Below are positions 37,166 through 49,661 of a DNA stretch of 64,000 bases, in pieces. Both the position numbers and the translations under genes were made by a program. The notes under the pieces were generated by a model, which had not been told where the DNA came from, did no database searches, and saw only the letters and a program-made list of their open reading frames with translations. The stretch is from Tamarix chinensis (lineage: Eukaryota > Streptophyta > Magnoliopsida > Caryophyllales > Tamaricaceae), in contig CM060176.1 of assembly GCA_030549775.1 (NCBI GenBank), positions 101,351,569-101,415,568 of the forward strand, written 5' to 3'. Each line of letters opens with the position of its first letter. The first letter of the stretch is position 1.

Positions 37166-37617
37166 TATTTGGCAACAAAAAATTCTATAGCCAAAATTAT
37201 CTTTTCTTTTAGTACTGCCCACCGATTTTTACTACCATGGAATGTAGTCTTGGCAGATCTATATGCCACAACTAACACCTCCTTCCCTTCTATACACACT
37301 ACCACTTTGTCCCTAATCTCCTCCAAATTTTGAGTATCAATCAACACCCTAGTAGCTTCCATTAAATCTCCAAAATCATTAGCCTCCTCCCAACAAATCC
37401 ACCTACCCCATGGTTGGGCAATTTTCCTTATGATTTCCTCCTTCCACGCCATCGTCGGAAACCCCCTTATCTCCACCCACATTCTCCTAATACTACAGTT
37501 ATCTTCTACTTTCCAACTTCAAACCACTAGAAATGAGTCGAATAACAACCTACCATCCTCCATGGCTCTTCGTCTCTCCTCTTTTGATTCAAAAGTTATA
37601 AGAAACTTATACCTACC
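37108..37617 (-). pseudogene. LINE ORF1 relic, 3' part (DUF4283-type)
   Basis: The minus strand reads RYKFLITFESKEERRAMED, then after one stop MWVEIRGFPTMAWKEEIIRKIAQPWG and RVLIDTQNLEEIRDKVVV. This is the DUF4283-like RNA-binding region of plant L1-type ORF1 or related zinc-knuckle proteins. It is the continuation of 43100-42454; the two are separated by element C. It contains an in-frame TGA and lacks the zinc knuckle, so it is dead. Confidence 0.8.
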
Positions 37618-38370
37618 TGTAACACCCCCAAAATTCACTACTGAAAAATTTCGTTAATTAAAAGAAATTTAGCGGAAGCGATTTGATAAACCGTGAATTT
37701 TGGGAGCATTACCGCCACACTTAGTACCAGACCGGTTCACTCATACCGTTCCAGTACTAAGTGCTAAGGCTAAAGGAGTAAAATAAAATTTCACGAGAAC
37801 TTAAGCATTTGAATATCAGAGTAGCACAGTAAATACTTTACAAGAGAAAACATTCAATCACGGTGATTACGAAATAACAATACGTTGAATTTAAATGAGA
37901 CAAATTAAAACCCTAAAATAATTTCCGGACAGTACCTTACGCTCTCCCCAATGGCCCACTTGAATAGCACCTGAAACACAACCTGCAAGGGGTACTGCCC
38001 ATTGAATAGGCAGGGGCCCCATGAAGGGAACCCTTCAGTACTACGGTACTGAGTAACCCTTTAAAAACACGCTTAAAATACAGGCACACATATTACACAT
38101 GGTACTACTACATTCAGATATGACCATAGGTATAAACATGGTATTCAGATCCAATTATTTGTACATCCAATGACTCAATCATACATTAATGCCGTATATG
38201 TAAAATTCACTTTCATGTATTCAAAAATCAATCAACCAATATCAAATAGGCCAATGATCAGTAATCGAGATATTTTTCGGGCCTTGAGGCCATTAATCAA
38301 TCGTCTCAAAGACTAGTATTTTTCCATAACTCATTCACATCCAAAATAAATTTTATTGAGCTCGGGACCT

Positions 38371-38524
38371 CCACTATTATTGCCGGTGGACCGGAATATA
38401 TATAAAATCATCATCCAGGGCACAATGCTCCTGGCCACTATTATAACCGGTGGACCGGGATATATAAAAAAAATCATCACCCAGGGTACAACGCTCCTGG
38501 CCACTATTATAACCGGTGGACCGG
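38371..38524. repeat. Box cluster in element C (three boxes)
   Basis: CCACTATTAT(T/A)(G/A)CCGGTGGACCGG at 38371-38394, 38435-38458 and 38501-38524, spaced 64-66 bp and separated by 'catcaYccagggYacaaYgctcctgg'. The spacer differs from that of A and D ('cagggcagaacgcctctga') while the box is nearly identical, suggesting the box is the constrained part. Confidence 0.9.
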
Positions 38525-39269
38525 TACTCAATATCATAAATCGCTGGTCCCGGCTCATTAATATTCCACTTTCAATTATAGTATCTTTCCTTTCTTAAAT
38601 CAGCACAACAACCATATTTATTTGCCTCGATAGGGAGATCATGAACCCGGGACACAAAGGTACACCGGTCGTACTGGTGCGTAAAAGCAACTCAGTCCCC
38701 TTCAACTAGTAACCCAGGGACGCAAAGGTACCCTGGTCGTACTGGTGCATAAAGCTAACTCAGTACCCTACCGACAAGGACACCTAATCCTTAAGTATGC
38801 ATACCCCCTAACTAGGTCCGTAGAGCTAGAAAGAGTAGATATAGGGCCTGGCTGGGGCACAAAGGCACACCAGCAAATACCAAACAATCGTGGACTAAAC
38901 CACGTCCTTAGGGTAGCGACCCCTAAGGAGTCACCATTCCCGATCTCGAGGTCTTTCACTTTAAGTATTAATGTCTTAATTAATGGTGATCACAATAGCA
39001 CAACAATCAGATAATTATCCTCTTTTAAGCGTTCAGATATCATAAGAGGTTTCTTATTCAGATGGTCATCCAACATAACATAGGAGAATCATTAAGGCCA
39101 TCCTAACCTCATCTAATTCCGAATTAAAACTCAAACTCGGGATACTTACTAATCATCAACCATTCTTGCCTTGTTAATCAACACTAATAGAGCCATGTCA
39201 CGAATTCCACAATCATAATCATACACTAGATACGAACTGCTTATTTACCACTTTACTTATAAAATCATT

Positions 39270-40400
39270 ACGTCACCCTTCCTTATTCGATGAATTACCA
39301 TGTTACCCTCCTTGTTACAAAATCACCAAGTGATCCCTTGTTCGATTGAGGTTACTAAATTATTTATCATACTTATTAGGACATTAATTCCCCCTTAATA
39401 ATTATTACACTTAATATACTTTCCATTTAATTGGTTAGATTACCACTTTGCCCCTTTCTCCTTTATTATAATTAATAAATTATCCTGAGTTGGACAAATT
39501 ACCAAATTACCCTTCCTCCTTATCCTAATTACCAAATTAACCCTTTATTCAGTTAATCACCAATTCACCGTCCTTTATTCTCATTTACCAAACTACCATT
39601 CCTCATTGTCAAAATTACCAAATTGCCCTTCGATTGGTGAAATTACTAAATTACCCTTGTATATGATCATAATTACAATTTTGCCCTTCTCTGTTATTAA
39701 ATTTACCAAATTACCCTTTTGTTATTTAAGTTACCGAATTGCCCTTCTTATTTATCATAATTACCAAACTACCCTACTCCATTATCCAAAATTACGAAAA
39801 TACCCTCCAGTCGGTTAAATTACCAACTTACCCCTCACATTTATCATACTTACCATTTTACCCTTCTCTACTATTAAATTATCAAATTACCCTTTTGTTA
39901 TTTAACTTATTATTTTACCCTTCTCAATAATTATTATTTCCAATTTACTCTTTTCCAATGCTCACTTTTACCCCTTTGATTTACACAATTACCGTTTTAC
40001 CCCTCTACCTTCAAATTTACAATTTTACCCCTTAACTCCCAAAAATTACCATATCGCCCTTTTTCTTATAATATTCCCATTTATCCTTAATTATAAAATT
40101 ACTATCTTACCTCCTTTAATTTCCAAATTACCATTCCGCCCTTAGATTGTAAAATTATCATTTCGTCCTTTAATCATAAAATTACTATTTTGCCCTTTAA
40201 TTATAAAATTACAATTTTGCCCTTTTATTTTAACATTACTAAATTGTCCCTTTATTACAATTTACCAAATTGCCATTCTTTTTAACAAGATTACCAAATT
40301 GCCCCTTTTATATACAAAAATTACTCTTCCATCCTTTATTCACAAAATTACAATTTTACCCCTACCTCCAAGATTACTATTTTCTCCCTTGATTAACACA
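39270..40400. repeat. Degenerate ~22-bp tandem array (attaccaaattgccctt units)
   Basis: About fifty imperfect units of 'aattaccaaattRcccttY' run through this stretch of element C. The unit resembles the A array only in carrying 'taccA'. Confidence 0.85.
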
Positions 40401-41044
40401 TTCACCATTTTACTCTTACACATACCCTTATTATTAAATTATTATTAATACTACATGAGGTATTAACCTTAAAGTCTCACCCATGACTCTTATAATTAAT
40501 GTAATGCTTATTAGCACATATCCATGTATTAGGCCATACTCGTATACAATATACATTATTAAAATCTCCCCCTAATGCTAACAAAATGTTACACATGTAA
40601 TAAAAATCACCATAGCATATCACAACATGGATAATAATTTATATTTTCCCTAACCACCAAATTATTACACAAAATATTATTCCCATACATATCATCAATC
40701 TATCATGCTTCCTTTCAACAATAAACACAATAACCACATATGATATGCTAAGCAACATTTATCAAGCATAATACACATTAATAACGCCTAATGTAATAAT
40801 ATGCGTTAATCCATGCATTTAAGCGGGATTTAACGGTTACCTTAATCTCGCCAAAATTATCAAACCTTACCAAGCACAATTAGCAATTCAACACCTAAGA
40901 TAACATCCATCATATACATGTTAGAAATAAAATCCAAGTATAAAACTTTATAAAATTTAATTAGTAAAACACTTAATATAAAACCCCATTATACCTTAAG
41001 AAAATTAGCCAAATCATTTTTATTTTTATTTTTTTCATAAAGGG

Positions 41045-42110
41045 GAGCTCACGCTGCTCATGCAGCGTGAGTGTCATGCACAAATGGGCAGGGAAATGGC
41101 TCGAAGAGGGGTGGAGGAAGAAAAATCAGCCATGTTCGGGTTGAGGTCTTTGGGCTAGAAAAGAGGGTGGTTGGGGGAGGTTTGGTGGCAAGGTAAGGAT
41201 GCAGGAGGGAAGAGGGGGTGTTAGTGGTGGCCAAGGATGGTTTCGCGGCGGCTGAAGGCGGCGGGTACGGCGTCGGCAAGGCGGCGAAGATGGCTGGTGA
41301 TAAGGGGAGAAATGGGGAGAAAAGAAAGAAGGGGTGGAGAAGGGAGGAGGTGTAGGGCTCAAGGGGGCGGTGTGGGGATGCAGGACAGTAGGGGGTGGTG
41401 GCAGGAGTCGGCGCAGGGGTTGGGTGCGGCGGTCGGAGCGGCGGACGGCGGCGGCGCAGGAAGAAAACAGAAAAACAAAGGAAAGGAGGGAGGAGAGAGG
41501 AGGGAGCTCGGGGGAGGGAGATAAGGCTCGAAAATGGGGCAAGGAATGGACGAAGGGCAGAAGAAAAAGAAGAGGGAGGGTAAGGGGGGTAGGTCGCAGG
41601 GCATAGGGCGGCAGGGAGGCGGTAGGGTGGCAGGGAGAGGGTGGCGACGGGGAGTAGGGGCTGCCACCATGGTTAGGGTGTAGGGTGGCGTGGCTCGAAA
41701 TAGAGGGGAAGAGGACGGGGTAGAGAGAGGGTGCAGCAGGGACAGGTGCAGCGGCAGGCGGCGGCAGGCGTAGGTGGTCGGGCGGCAGCTGCAGAGGGTC
41801 GGGCTGCTGTCGACGCCTGGGGGAGAAGAAGAAGGAAGAAAGGCTGTGGCGGCCGGTCGGGGGAAAGGCAAGCAAAGGTTGGCTGGTCCAGGGGAAAAGA
41901 AAAAAGAAAGGGGGAGCCGGCCGGGTTATGCACGCGGGAGAGAGGGAGGGGTGTGCTGGGCGGTGCGCGAGGGAGAGAAGGGGGAGGCGGGCCGAAGGCC
42001 CAACGCGCAGGGGAGAGGGGGAGCAGGCCGGGCGGGCGGCCCAAGGGGGAGAAAGGAGAAAAGAGAAGAAAGAAGAAAAGGAGAAAATGAGGAAAAGAAA
42101 AGGAAAAAAA
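41045..42110 (-). other. GC-rich, polypurine/polypyrimidine leader-like block of element C
   Basis: Composition jumps to GC-rich with long purine runs on the plus strand (pyrimidine-rich on the minus). The minus strand stays open for 342 codons (42154-41126) encoding only Pro/Ser/Leu/Phe-rich low-complexity sequence. A short hairpin, CACGCTGCTCATGCAGCGTG, lies at 41051-41070 at its boundary. Position and make-up equal the blocks in A, D and G. Confidence 0.6.
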
Positions 42111-42453
42111 ATGGGAAAATAGGGGAAGTAAATTAAATAAATTTTATAAATCATAAAATGTAATATTCTTGATAATTTATTTAATTTAATAATGTAATTT
42201 ATTATAATCTAATATATTGATTTAAAAAAAAAGGATAAGGTTAGTAAAATATTAGTGTGAAAATAATTTAAATAAAAATAGCATGATAGAATAACAAAAT
42301 ATCTATTTTAATTTACTAAATATTCCTGTCTGAATTTACATACTAAAGAAAAATCCATAGATTAATTAAATTAAATAAATTTTAAAAGCCAATTTATTTC
42401 GAATAATAGGTATTTATTAAAATATAGGTTTTCGAAATTTTTGGGGGATTACA

Positions 42454-43100
42454 CTACCTAAGTCTCTTACTCTATAAATCATGCTCCATGGTTCCATCAA
42501 GTGCAGTGTGATTAATTCTGGAAGCAAGGGTTGTGGCGATTCCACTACGAGGCTTCTATTCAGTTGTTCTATTTCCTGCCCCATTGCCTGCAGATGGATA
42601 ATCATGCTTGCCCCCATCCTATTACATTCCCTCCATCCTTTTCCTTTTGTGATAATTGCATAAGATCTTATGTCCTTCATTGCTGGTTTCCAACTACTAG
42701 GACAGGAGCTGCTATTGATCCCTCGATCTTCTCATTGTTTCTTATGCATCGGGTGCATTATCCTCCCAAACCTTGCCATCTTCACGTGGATTTTAATTCC
42801 ATGCAGCAAGATATTGTTAAACTTTCTCACTGCCTCTACTGCTTCCTCTTCTCCACCACAGCGCACAAAGCCAAAATGTAGGTTTGAAACCCTTCTTTCC
42901 TCACAGCTAATAAATACATCCTCAACCTTCCCTACTTTAGGAAATAACTCCTTCACTTCATTCACCTTTATTTCTCCAGCTAAATTGTCCACGAATACAG
43001 TGAACCGATCCCTTGAGTGCTGAAAAGATCTCCTTTGTTGTAGCTTCTTTCCCCTGACTGAAAACTAGTTGAAATGAAGCCTTACTAAATTTTGCTTCGT
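42454..43100 (-). pseudogene. LINE ORF1 relic, 5' part (RRM domain)
   Basis: The minus strand reads FTVFVDNLAGEIKVNEVKEL, then FPKVGKVEDVFI and LHFGFVRCGGEEEAVEAVRK: an RNA-recognition motif with RNP2 (VFVDNL) and RNP1 (HFGFVR) preceded by an Arg/Ser/Gln-rich tract. This is the usual start of ORF1 of plant L1-type LINEs and related spliceosomal-like proteins. One stop lies after MHKKQ. It continues across element C into 37617-37108. Confidence 0.8.
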
Positions 43101-46100
43101 TACTCTCTCTAGGGTAAAAGGTTGGCTGGTGACTGTGGTGGTATGGTCGGTAAGTAGTGGTGTTGTTGTCTAGCTAATTACAACACACAAAAACCAACAA
43201 AAGAATTATGAGTATGGTTACCATTAGGTTGTATCACAAAAACGGATTGATGGATCCCATTCTCTTCCCACACCGGGATAGAGTGTCATGAGTTTAAAAC
43301 TTTAAGTGAAGGAACAGTTGTAAATCATTGTATCTCCTACTTTAGTCACCTCTTATCATACAATGAGTCAACCAATTATGCTTGTATGAGTAAATATATA
43401 TACCTTTTTCCAAAACTTTTTATTTAACTAAATAAAATAGTTATCAAATCAAATGAGTAAATTTTTAGAGATTAAATTTTGGCCACCAAATAAAATCGAT
43501 CGATCAAAAATTATTTACCAACAAACTTTATTTTCCAATCAAATTTATTGTATATTATATAGTATCATTGATGAAATAATTCAAAATATTTATACCTATG
43601 AAAAATAATAATATAAGGGCACCATATGAGCCCAATAACAATTTCTTTTTCTATTTTTGTAAAAAAAAATATTATGCCAAAATATGCACTTAGTGTAATA
43701 TCTTCAGAAAATAATATCATATTAAGACTAATACTCAAAATATTTTATACTACCTTAGGGAAAATATATTACATGAAATTTTAATATCATACGAACCAAA
43801 TATATTTTATGAAGCCAAATCATACACTTCATGGAAATAATATTTGTGTGAAAAAACCCTAGTGCTTTATATATATATATATATCATGGGGTATTACAAC
43901 TCCATTGTATGTTGTTTGCAGTTGTCTCCTCCGTTGAACTTTTTCGATGGTATTGTTGGTGGTGATGCCAATTATTGAAGAGTCTGAGGGAACAAGACGG
44001 TATTAATGAGTGGTACTTGGTGTTTTTATGGACTATAGGTTGGGCTTTAGCCTATGGGTTTATGATTTTAAAATTATTTGTGTCTATGGATTTAATATAT
44101 ATATTAATTTTGTCATTTTTTATCATCTTCGTTTCCTAATTTTTTTAAAAACTAATATTTTTATATTTTCTCCCTTTCTTGTTTCTGCAATTTTGTACAA
44201 TAATGCTCAACACAAGAAAATACAAACTCAAATGCGTCACAGGGCAAATCCAATACATCATATTTGAAATGAATTAATTAATTTTTAAGTAGCTATGAGG
44301 AGGAAATCAACACAATAACCTTCAAGATTAAGGTAAAATAAAGTGTCCCATAACATGTTTTTGGCTGCATTTACGTTCATTACTTGGCACCGTTACATAT
44401 ATTATCATGGACTATACTATCGAAAAAAGTTTTGCACGTGTTAATGTGCATATATGATATCCCCTCTATATGCTTTTGCAAAATCAAGAGTGCACATGTA
44501 TAATGGTTATAATAGCTCCATCACAATTATCCCATTTATTAACTCCGAAGGAAGGATACATTATGCAGTTGATTTGTAGTGAACCATCAATGCCGACAAA
44601 CGAAGTTGTTGTGTGAGTAATGCGGGGTTGTCCCTGTCGCCATTTGAGCAAGTAGGCAGAGGCGAGGGTCACAACATGCCAAACCGCCGAAAACAATTGA
44701 ATTTTGTGAGGATAAGACCGCTTATCAATTCCTCAGTTGTCATATATAAAAAAAAAAAAAAAAAAAAAAAGAAAAGGAAATAAAGCAAAAAGGCTATTTC
44801 ATGACATGAGCGGGAAGCACGTGCCGATGCCTGTGGAACGAGACTTGTATGTGTGTGTGTATTATTGTATGTATAATGTATGTGTAGATGTATATGTTGT
44901 CTTGTCCCACCTACTAGTAGGAGCACTTAAATAATAAACAAGTTGCAGAAAAGAAATTGTTAGGTGACCATCCATTACAATACACACATACTCTGTCTCT
45001 GTCGTAAACGTATAGGGGTCATATTATCATATGCTTGGAGGATTAATAAATAATAATCCCCCTCTGCAAGTCGCCCTTCAAAACGTGTTTAAAGATCAAG
45101 ATATATACTGCCTAGAGACAGAGCTGTCCGACTAATTTTTGTCCCAAAATTCGATCTGAAATCTAAATAACTCAACCCAACTAAATATTTGATTCCGTTT
45201 TTAATCGGATTACCCAAATATATATCTGATATTAATTTTTAATATATTATATTATTATATTCTAACATATAAAAATATATTATTGTACTGTATAAATACG
45301 CATTAAAACATATTATACTATATTGTTATATTGATACAATCCAATATTTTCAATATACAGTTGGTCACAGCCACAGGTTGGCAATCTGTATGAATTAAGA
45401 TGGTGACTTGTGTATCACAATCACAACTATCAAAAGGAAAAAAAAAAAAAAAAAAAAAAAAGATGTAGTGTATCAACAAATACATACACATGCTGCATAA
45501 GAGATGTGCATCTATGTACAACAAATACGACGAGAACCTAGGTGTGTGGGCTGCTCTAAGAACATTTTCTCATCATTTGTTGGACGATCGTATCGAATTT
45601 GCTTTTTATATTGTTTTTAGAATTTTTTTTTATCTAATATGATATTTAATAATTTAACTTAATATTTAAATTAAATTAATTTTAAAAATTAAATAATCGA
45701 TAAAATATTTTTTGAATAAAATAACCGATTTAATTAATAAAATATTAAATAAATTAAATATAGAATCCGATAAATATAAATAATATTTAATTTGATAAAT
45801 TATATGCATATATATTCTAACTACTATTTATTTTTAATAAAATTTTATTATATATAAGCATGTATCTGTGTATATAACTTGATATATAAATATTTATTAT
45901 AAGTAAATTTTATACTTTTTAATTATTATTTTAACTAAATATTTTAATGCTATCCAAATTTTAAAATTATTAATTAAATATAATGTAATTTAAAATTTAA
46001 ATAAAATTATTAGATTATATCATTTTAAATTAAAATAGATAAATTTATTAATTTTTATAGAATAATTTTTTATCTAATATGTATTATTTATAGTTTGCTC

Positions 46101-46609
46101 AAAAATATAGAATATCCGAAAAAATATTTATAATATGATTCAAAATTTTTAATAATTAATTTTTTTAAACATTTATAAAATTTTAACGAATATTCCATCA
46201 TCGAATATTGAAAACAATAAATGCGTTAATCACGTCACCACACACATGACCTGGCAGAAGAAGCAAGGCCATGCTTATACTAGTAAATTTCCCGTTAATG
46301 CAACGATAACAAAAAGGAAAAGATTTTTAAAGATTTCACTAAAGTTGCGGGGTCCATGCACGGAAAAATATTTATAAATTACAAGATGTGAAGCCCAAAA
46401 AAACTTTCATGAGGTGTCGTTTAAAAAAAAATTAGTATCGAAATTAATATTAAAAATATTTGTAAAAAAAATTAATAATAATTTATATTAATTAAGATAG
46501 ATCGTATTTTTAAATATAATTTGTTTTTAATTTTATTATATTTAACCTATTTTAAAAATATATATAATACGGCCAATAGGTGGTGCAAGCCTATATAATC
46601 AAATAATTA
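43101..46609. other. AT-rich region, no gene
   Basis: Contains a (TA)n run near 43870-43886, a possible LTR-like end ('ggggtattaca' at 43890-43900) without a partner, a 23-base A run at 44748-44770 and a 24-base A run at 45438-45461 (both could be old retroposon tails), and a part of the dispersed repeat (46255-46375). I see no supported coding region. Confidence 0.5.
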
Positions 46610-48382
46610 CTAGTTATATTTTTCCGTGCATTGCACGGGTGGTATATTAATTATTTATATATTATTATATAAGAGATGAATAGTTTAACGATTTAATTAA
46701 TATGTAGGAGATGAATAGTTGGATGTATATGTTTAAGTAATTAATTAATACTTGATTAATATGTATTATTCGACATATATACAGCAGGTGAATAATTATA
46801 TGCATTTGTTGCATATAGGATATGAATAGTTGTGTTGTATTAATGACAGAAGATGAATAGTTATATGAATTTGCTGTTTACATGAGATGAATAGTTGCAT
46901 TCATATGTTCATTAGTTTGACAATTCAATTAATATGTAGAAGATGAATAGTTTGCTGCATATGTTCAAGTAATTAATTAAGAAAATACTTGATTAATATG
47001 TGTTGTTCGACATATGTGCAGTAGATAAATAGTTACATTTATATATTCAGTAGTTTTACAACTATTCAGTAGTTTTACAACTCAATTAATACGTAGGAGA
47101 TGAATAGTTGGCTGTATATTTTTAGGTAATTAATTAAGAAAATTCTTGATGAATATGTGTTGTTCGACATATGTGCAATGATAAATATCTCAATTAATAC
47201 GCAGGAGATGAATATCATTTTATTGTTATGCAGCGTAGCAGATGAATAGTTTGACAAATCAATTAATACGTAGGATTATTTCATCATTTATTTGACCTTA
47301 TTAATTAGTAATAATATATGGCAGTAATAATATATATAGTTTAGGCGGAAAAATTTGTCTGTATATTATCTGCCAAACAACTCTATTTTTATATAATAAC
47401 AAATGTTATCGTTCTGTTATTAGTTTTTTTTAATAATAATTATATTATTAATCATGATAATATTCATAATAGTAATAATCAATTATATTAATATTCACTA
47501 TTATCATTATAATAATTATCATTATTATATTATAAATTATGATAATAGTAATTATCAAAATTATATAAACAATTATATTAGTACTAATTATATTAATAGT
47601 TATAAATATTATAGTTATATTAATAATAATAGTCATATTATTAATAATAAATAATAAAATTATTATTATAAATAATAATTATTATTATTATCATTATCAT
47701 ATTTGATTGATGTTGATCTAACCTTAAAAAAAAAGAAAAAAAACTTTATTAAAAATAGTTATATGTATTTGCTAGTTGCATTGTATTAATGGCAGCAAAT
47801 GCATATGTGTTGGTCGACTGGTTTATGCACTTTTATTTGGTGTATTAATTATTTATATATTAATATGTAAGATATGAATAGTTTGACAATTCAATTAATA
47901 CATATGCATTTACTGTACATAGGAGATAAATATCCACATTGCATTAATGGATATATACATGTGAAGCAAATGAATATGCACTTTGATGTATTGATTATTT
48001 ATATATTAATATACAAGAGATAAATAGTCCGACAATTCAATTAATACGCAGGAAATGAATAGTTTTTTGCATATGTTTGGATAATTAATTAAGAAAATAT
48101 TTGATTAGAAAATATATAGTTAATACTTTATTAAAATTAATTGTTGACATATGTGTAGCAAATGAATAGTTATATACATTTAATGCACATAGGAGATAAA
48201 TAGTCGCATTATATTAATAAATAGTTATATTAATTAGTCCATCTTATTAATTAGCAATAACAATAATTAGCAATAATAAATGACAGCAGTAATTTATGAT
48301 TAGTAATAATGAATATAGTTTAGGCGGAAAAATTTATCTGTATATTGTCTGCTAGACAACTCCGTTTTTATATATATATAGA
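46610..48382 (-). mobile_element. Non-autonomous Helitron, 1773 bp
   Basis: On the minus strand it begins TCTATATATATATAAAAACGG and ends in the hairpin CCGTGCAATGCACGG, ten bases, then CTAG. The flanking bases are A on the 5' side and T on the 3' side, as for insertion between A and T. There is no target duplication, no terminal inverted repeat and no Rep/helicase frame. Inside are four or five worn copies of 'gatgaatagtttgacaattcaattaatacgtagga', and a second copy of the 5' end ('ggcggaaaaatttgtctgtatatt') at 47343-47395. So it may be two joined Helitrons. Confidence 0.8.
46614..46645 (-). terminator. Helitron 3' hairpin
   Basis: Palindrome CCGTGCA-TTGCACGG just inside the CTAG end. Helitron 3' hairpins serve as the rolling-circle stop signal; that role is from family knowledge. 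Confidence 0.75.
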
Positions 48383-49189
48383 TAATAATTACAATTAGTA
48401 CAATACGGAAAACAATTTAAGTGTCTCATTTAATTCATGAGTCATTGTAAAGTGACATACTAGTATATTAGACTAAAAAAAATATTTATTGGATAAAGTA
48501 TTTCAATATTTTTTCACTTCCCATTTATTCCATTCATAATAAAATACGCTTTAAATTCATCTCTCATCCACCATCTCGGCATCTACAACCCTTCCGTTTA
48601 ATGTGGAAAAAAGGGCCACCAGCGAACATGCACAAGCACCAATAACACCCTACCTAGTTGTCGCCGCCTCTATTCCACCGTTATCTTCCTATAACCTATT
48701 GTTAGAATTGTCATCTAAAAGACCGACTAAAGCTGCCAACATTTGAATTCCTCTTCCCTAAACTATTGGTGTTTACATTAGCTTTCACCGTTAACCCCGT
48801 CCTAGGGACGTTCCTGAGGTGCGAAACGCGGAAGAATTGTCGTCCCCATGAATATGTGACGATGGGTCAAATGAAATTTCCACACATTAGTGCTTATTAG
48901 TACAAGAGATTATAAGGTGGAATCAGTTCGTCGTACATCCATTTCTATACTTAGTATAATTATTATTATAGATAACTTATGGCCTACTTTTAGCATACTT
49001 TTATTGTGCATAGTAAAAGTATATTATAATTGTACTATATGATAAATTATGTAAATGTACAGCAATAATATATTAAAAGTACACCATAATTTTTCATTTA
49101 GTATAATTATAATATATTTTTAATATACACAATAAAAGTAGACTAAACGCCCACTATAATTAAACTAAATAAAAAAGATATATCCTAAG
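48383..49189. other. Spacer, no gene seen
   Basis: Mixed composition. The plus strand at 48540-48850 is less AT-rich, but no frame or domain is recognisable. Confidence 0.45.
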
Positions 49190-49520
49190 TCAGTACAACT
49201 ATACGGGAGCCATCCGATAGCATTACGTGCCCACAAGGATTGTGGAGGCTACCCCAGAGCATTTTTAGATTAATTGGTTGATCCCACAAATTAACACAGG
49301 TATTTTCAGCAAGCTTTATCCTCACTCATGCATTTCTCAAAAAAAAATTAAAAAATTTTAAAACTTCATATGAGTGTCACTTATCCTAAAAATTACTTCA
49401 TAGCAAGTACGCTTAATTGTGGATATCTTAGGACAGAATTACTAAAATGATGGTGTACTATGTTGGTATAAGTAGTTATATCAATCCTTATAACACTTCT
49501 CTCAATTTGAAGGTATTACA
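49190..49520 (-). mobile_element. Cassandra-like TRIM LTR, inverted copy
   Basis: Read on the minus strand from 49520: TGTAATACCTTCAAATTGAG..., 'ttataccaacatagtac', then a 5S-rRNA-like block (49425-49370): 'ccacaattaagcgtacttg' and 'ttaggata'. It is the inverted partner of 49662-50048. Cassandra elements are small LTR elements whose LTR carries 5S-derived internal promoter sequence. Lower end approximate. Confidence 0.65.
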
Positions 49521-49661
49521 TTCACCCTTCTTCAAAGAATGCAACATCTTCATTTTCCCTTAACCATAACCACTAACTGTCTTATTACAATCTATATCCC
49601 AAGAATCGTCATGCTAAGCAATTGACCAGCTCATCCAAGTTTAGCTCGTAGTAACGGTTTT
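49521..49661. other. 141-bp spacer between the inverted Cassandra-like LTRs
   Basis: Unrelated, pyrimidine-rich on the left. It forms the loop between two head-to-head LTR copies. Confidence 0.6.

Larger units (their letters stand above)
34630..37217 (+). mobile_element. CACTA (En/Spm) element relic
   Basis: It begins CACTACGGGAAACTTATC at 34630, a typical CACTA end. It carries a plant En/Spm (Ptta type) transposase-associated relic at 34751-35385. It then contains many short subterminal repeats of 'ttggcaacaa' / 'gttgcaaaata' at 36575-37165. A degenerate inverted end, 'cttttcttttagtactg', lies at about 37201-37217. No clear 3-bp duplication is found, so the right limit is uncertain. A (GT)n/(TA)n microsatellite sits at 36060-36145. 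Confidence 0.65.
37618..42453 (-). mobile_element. LTR-like element C (4836 bp, solo-LTR type), TSD CTACC
   Basis: It starts TGTAACACCCCCAAAATTCACT and ends TTTTTGGGGGATTACA. Perfect 5-bp duplication CTACC (37613-37617 and 42454-42458). Removing the element and one CTACC restores the reading frame of the interrupted LINE ORF1, which fixes both ends to the base. It holds the family landmarks: 'cattaccgccacacttagtaccagaccggttcac', 'cagtactacggtactgagtaaccc', three boxes (38371-38524), 'ggtacaccggtcgtactggtgc' twice, a tandem array, and a GC-rich leader. No protein domain is seen. Confidence 0.9.

Noticed and set aside
41126..42154. 342-codon minus-strand frame as a proline-rich protein
   Set aside because: Low-complexity product of the polypurine/polypyrimidine block in element C; not similar in sequence to the frame in element A.
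43890..43900. 'ggggtattaca' as the right end of another LTR-like element
   Set aside because: No matching start or target duplication found upstream; the match is short.
47448..47654. Ile/Tyr/Asn-rich frames inside the Helitron
   Set aside because: AT-rich low complexity; no Rep or helicase motif.
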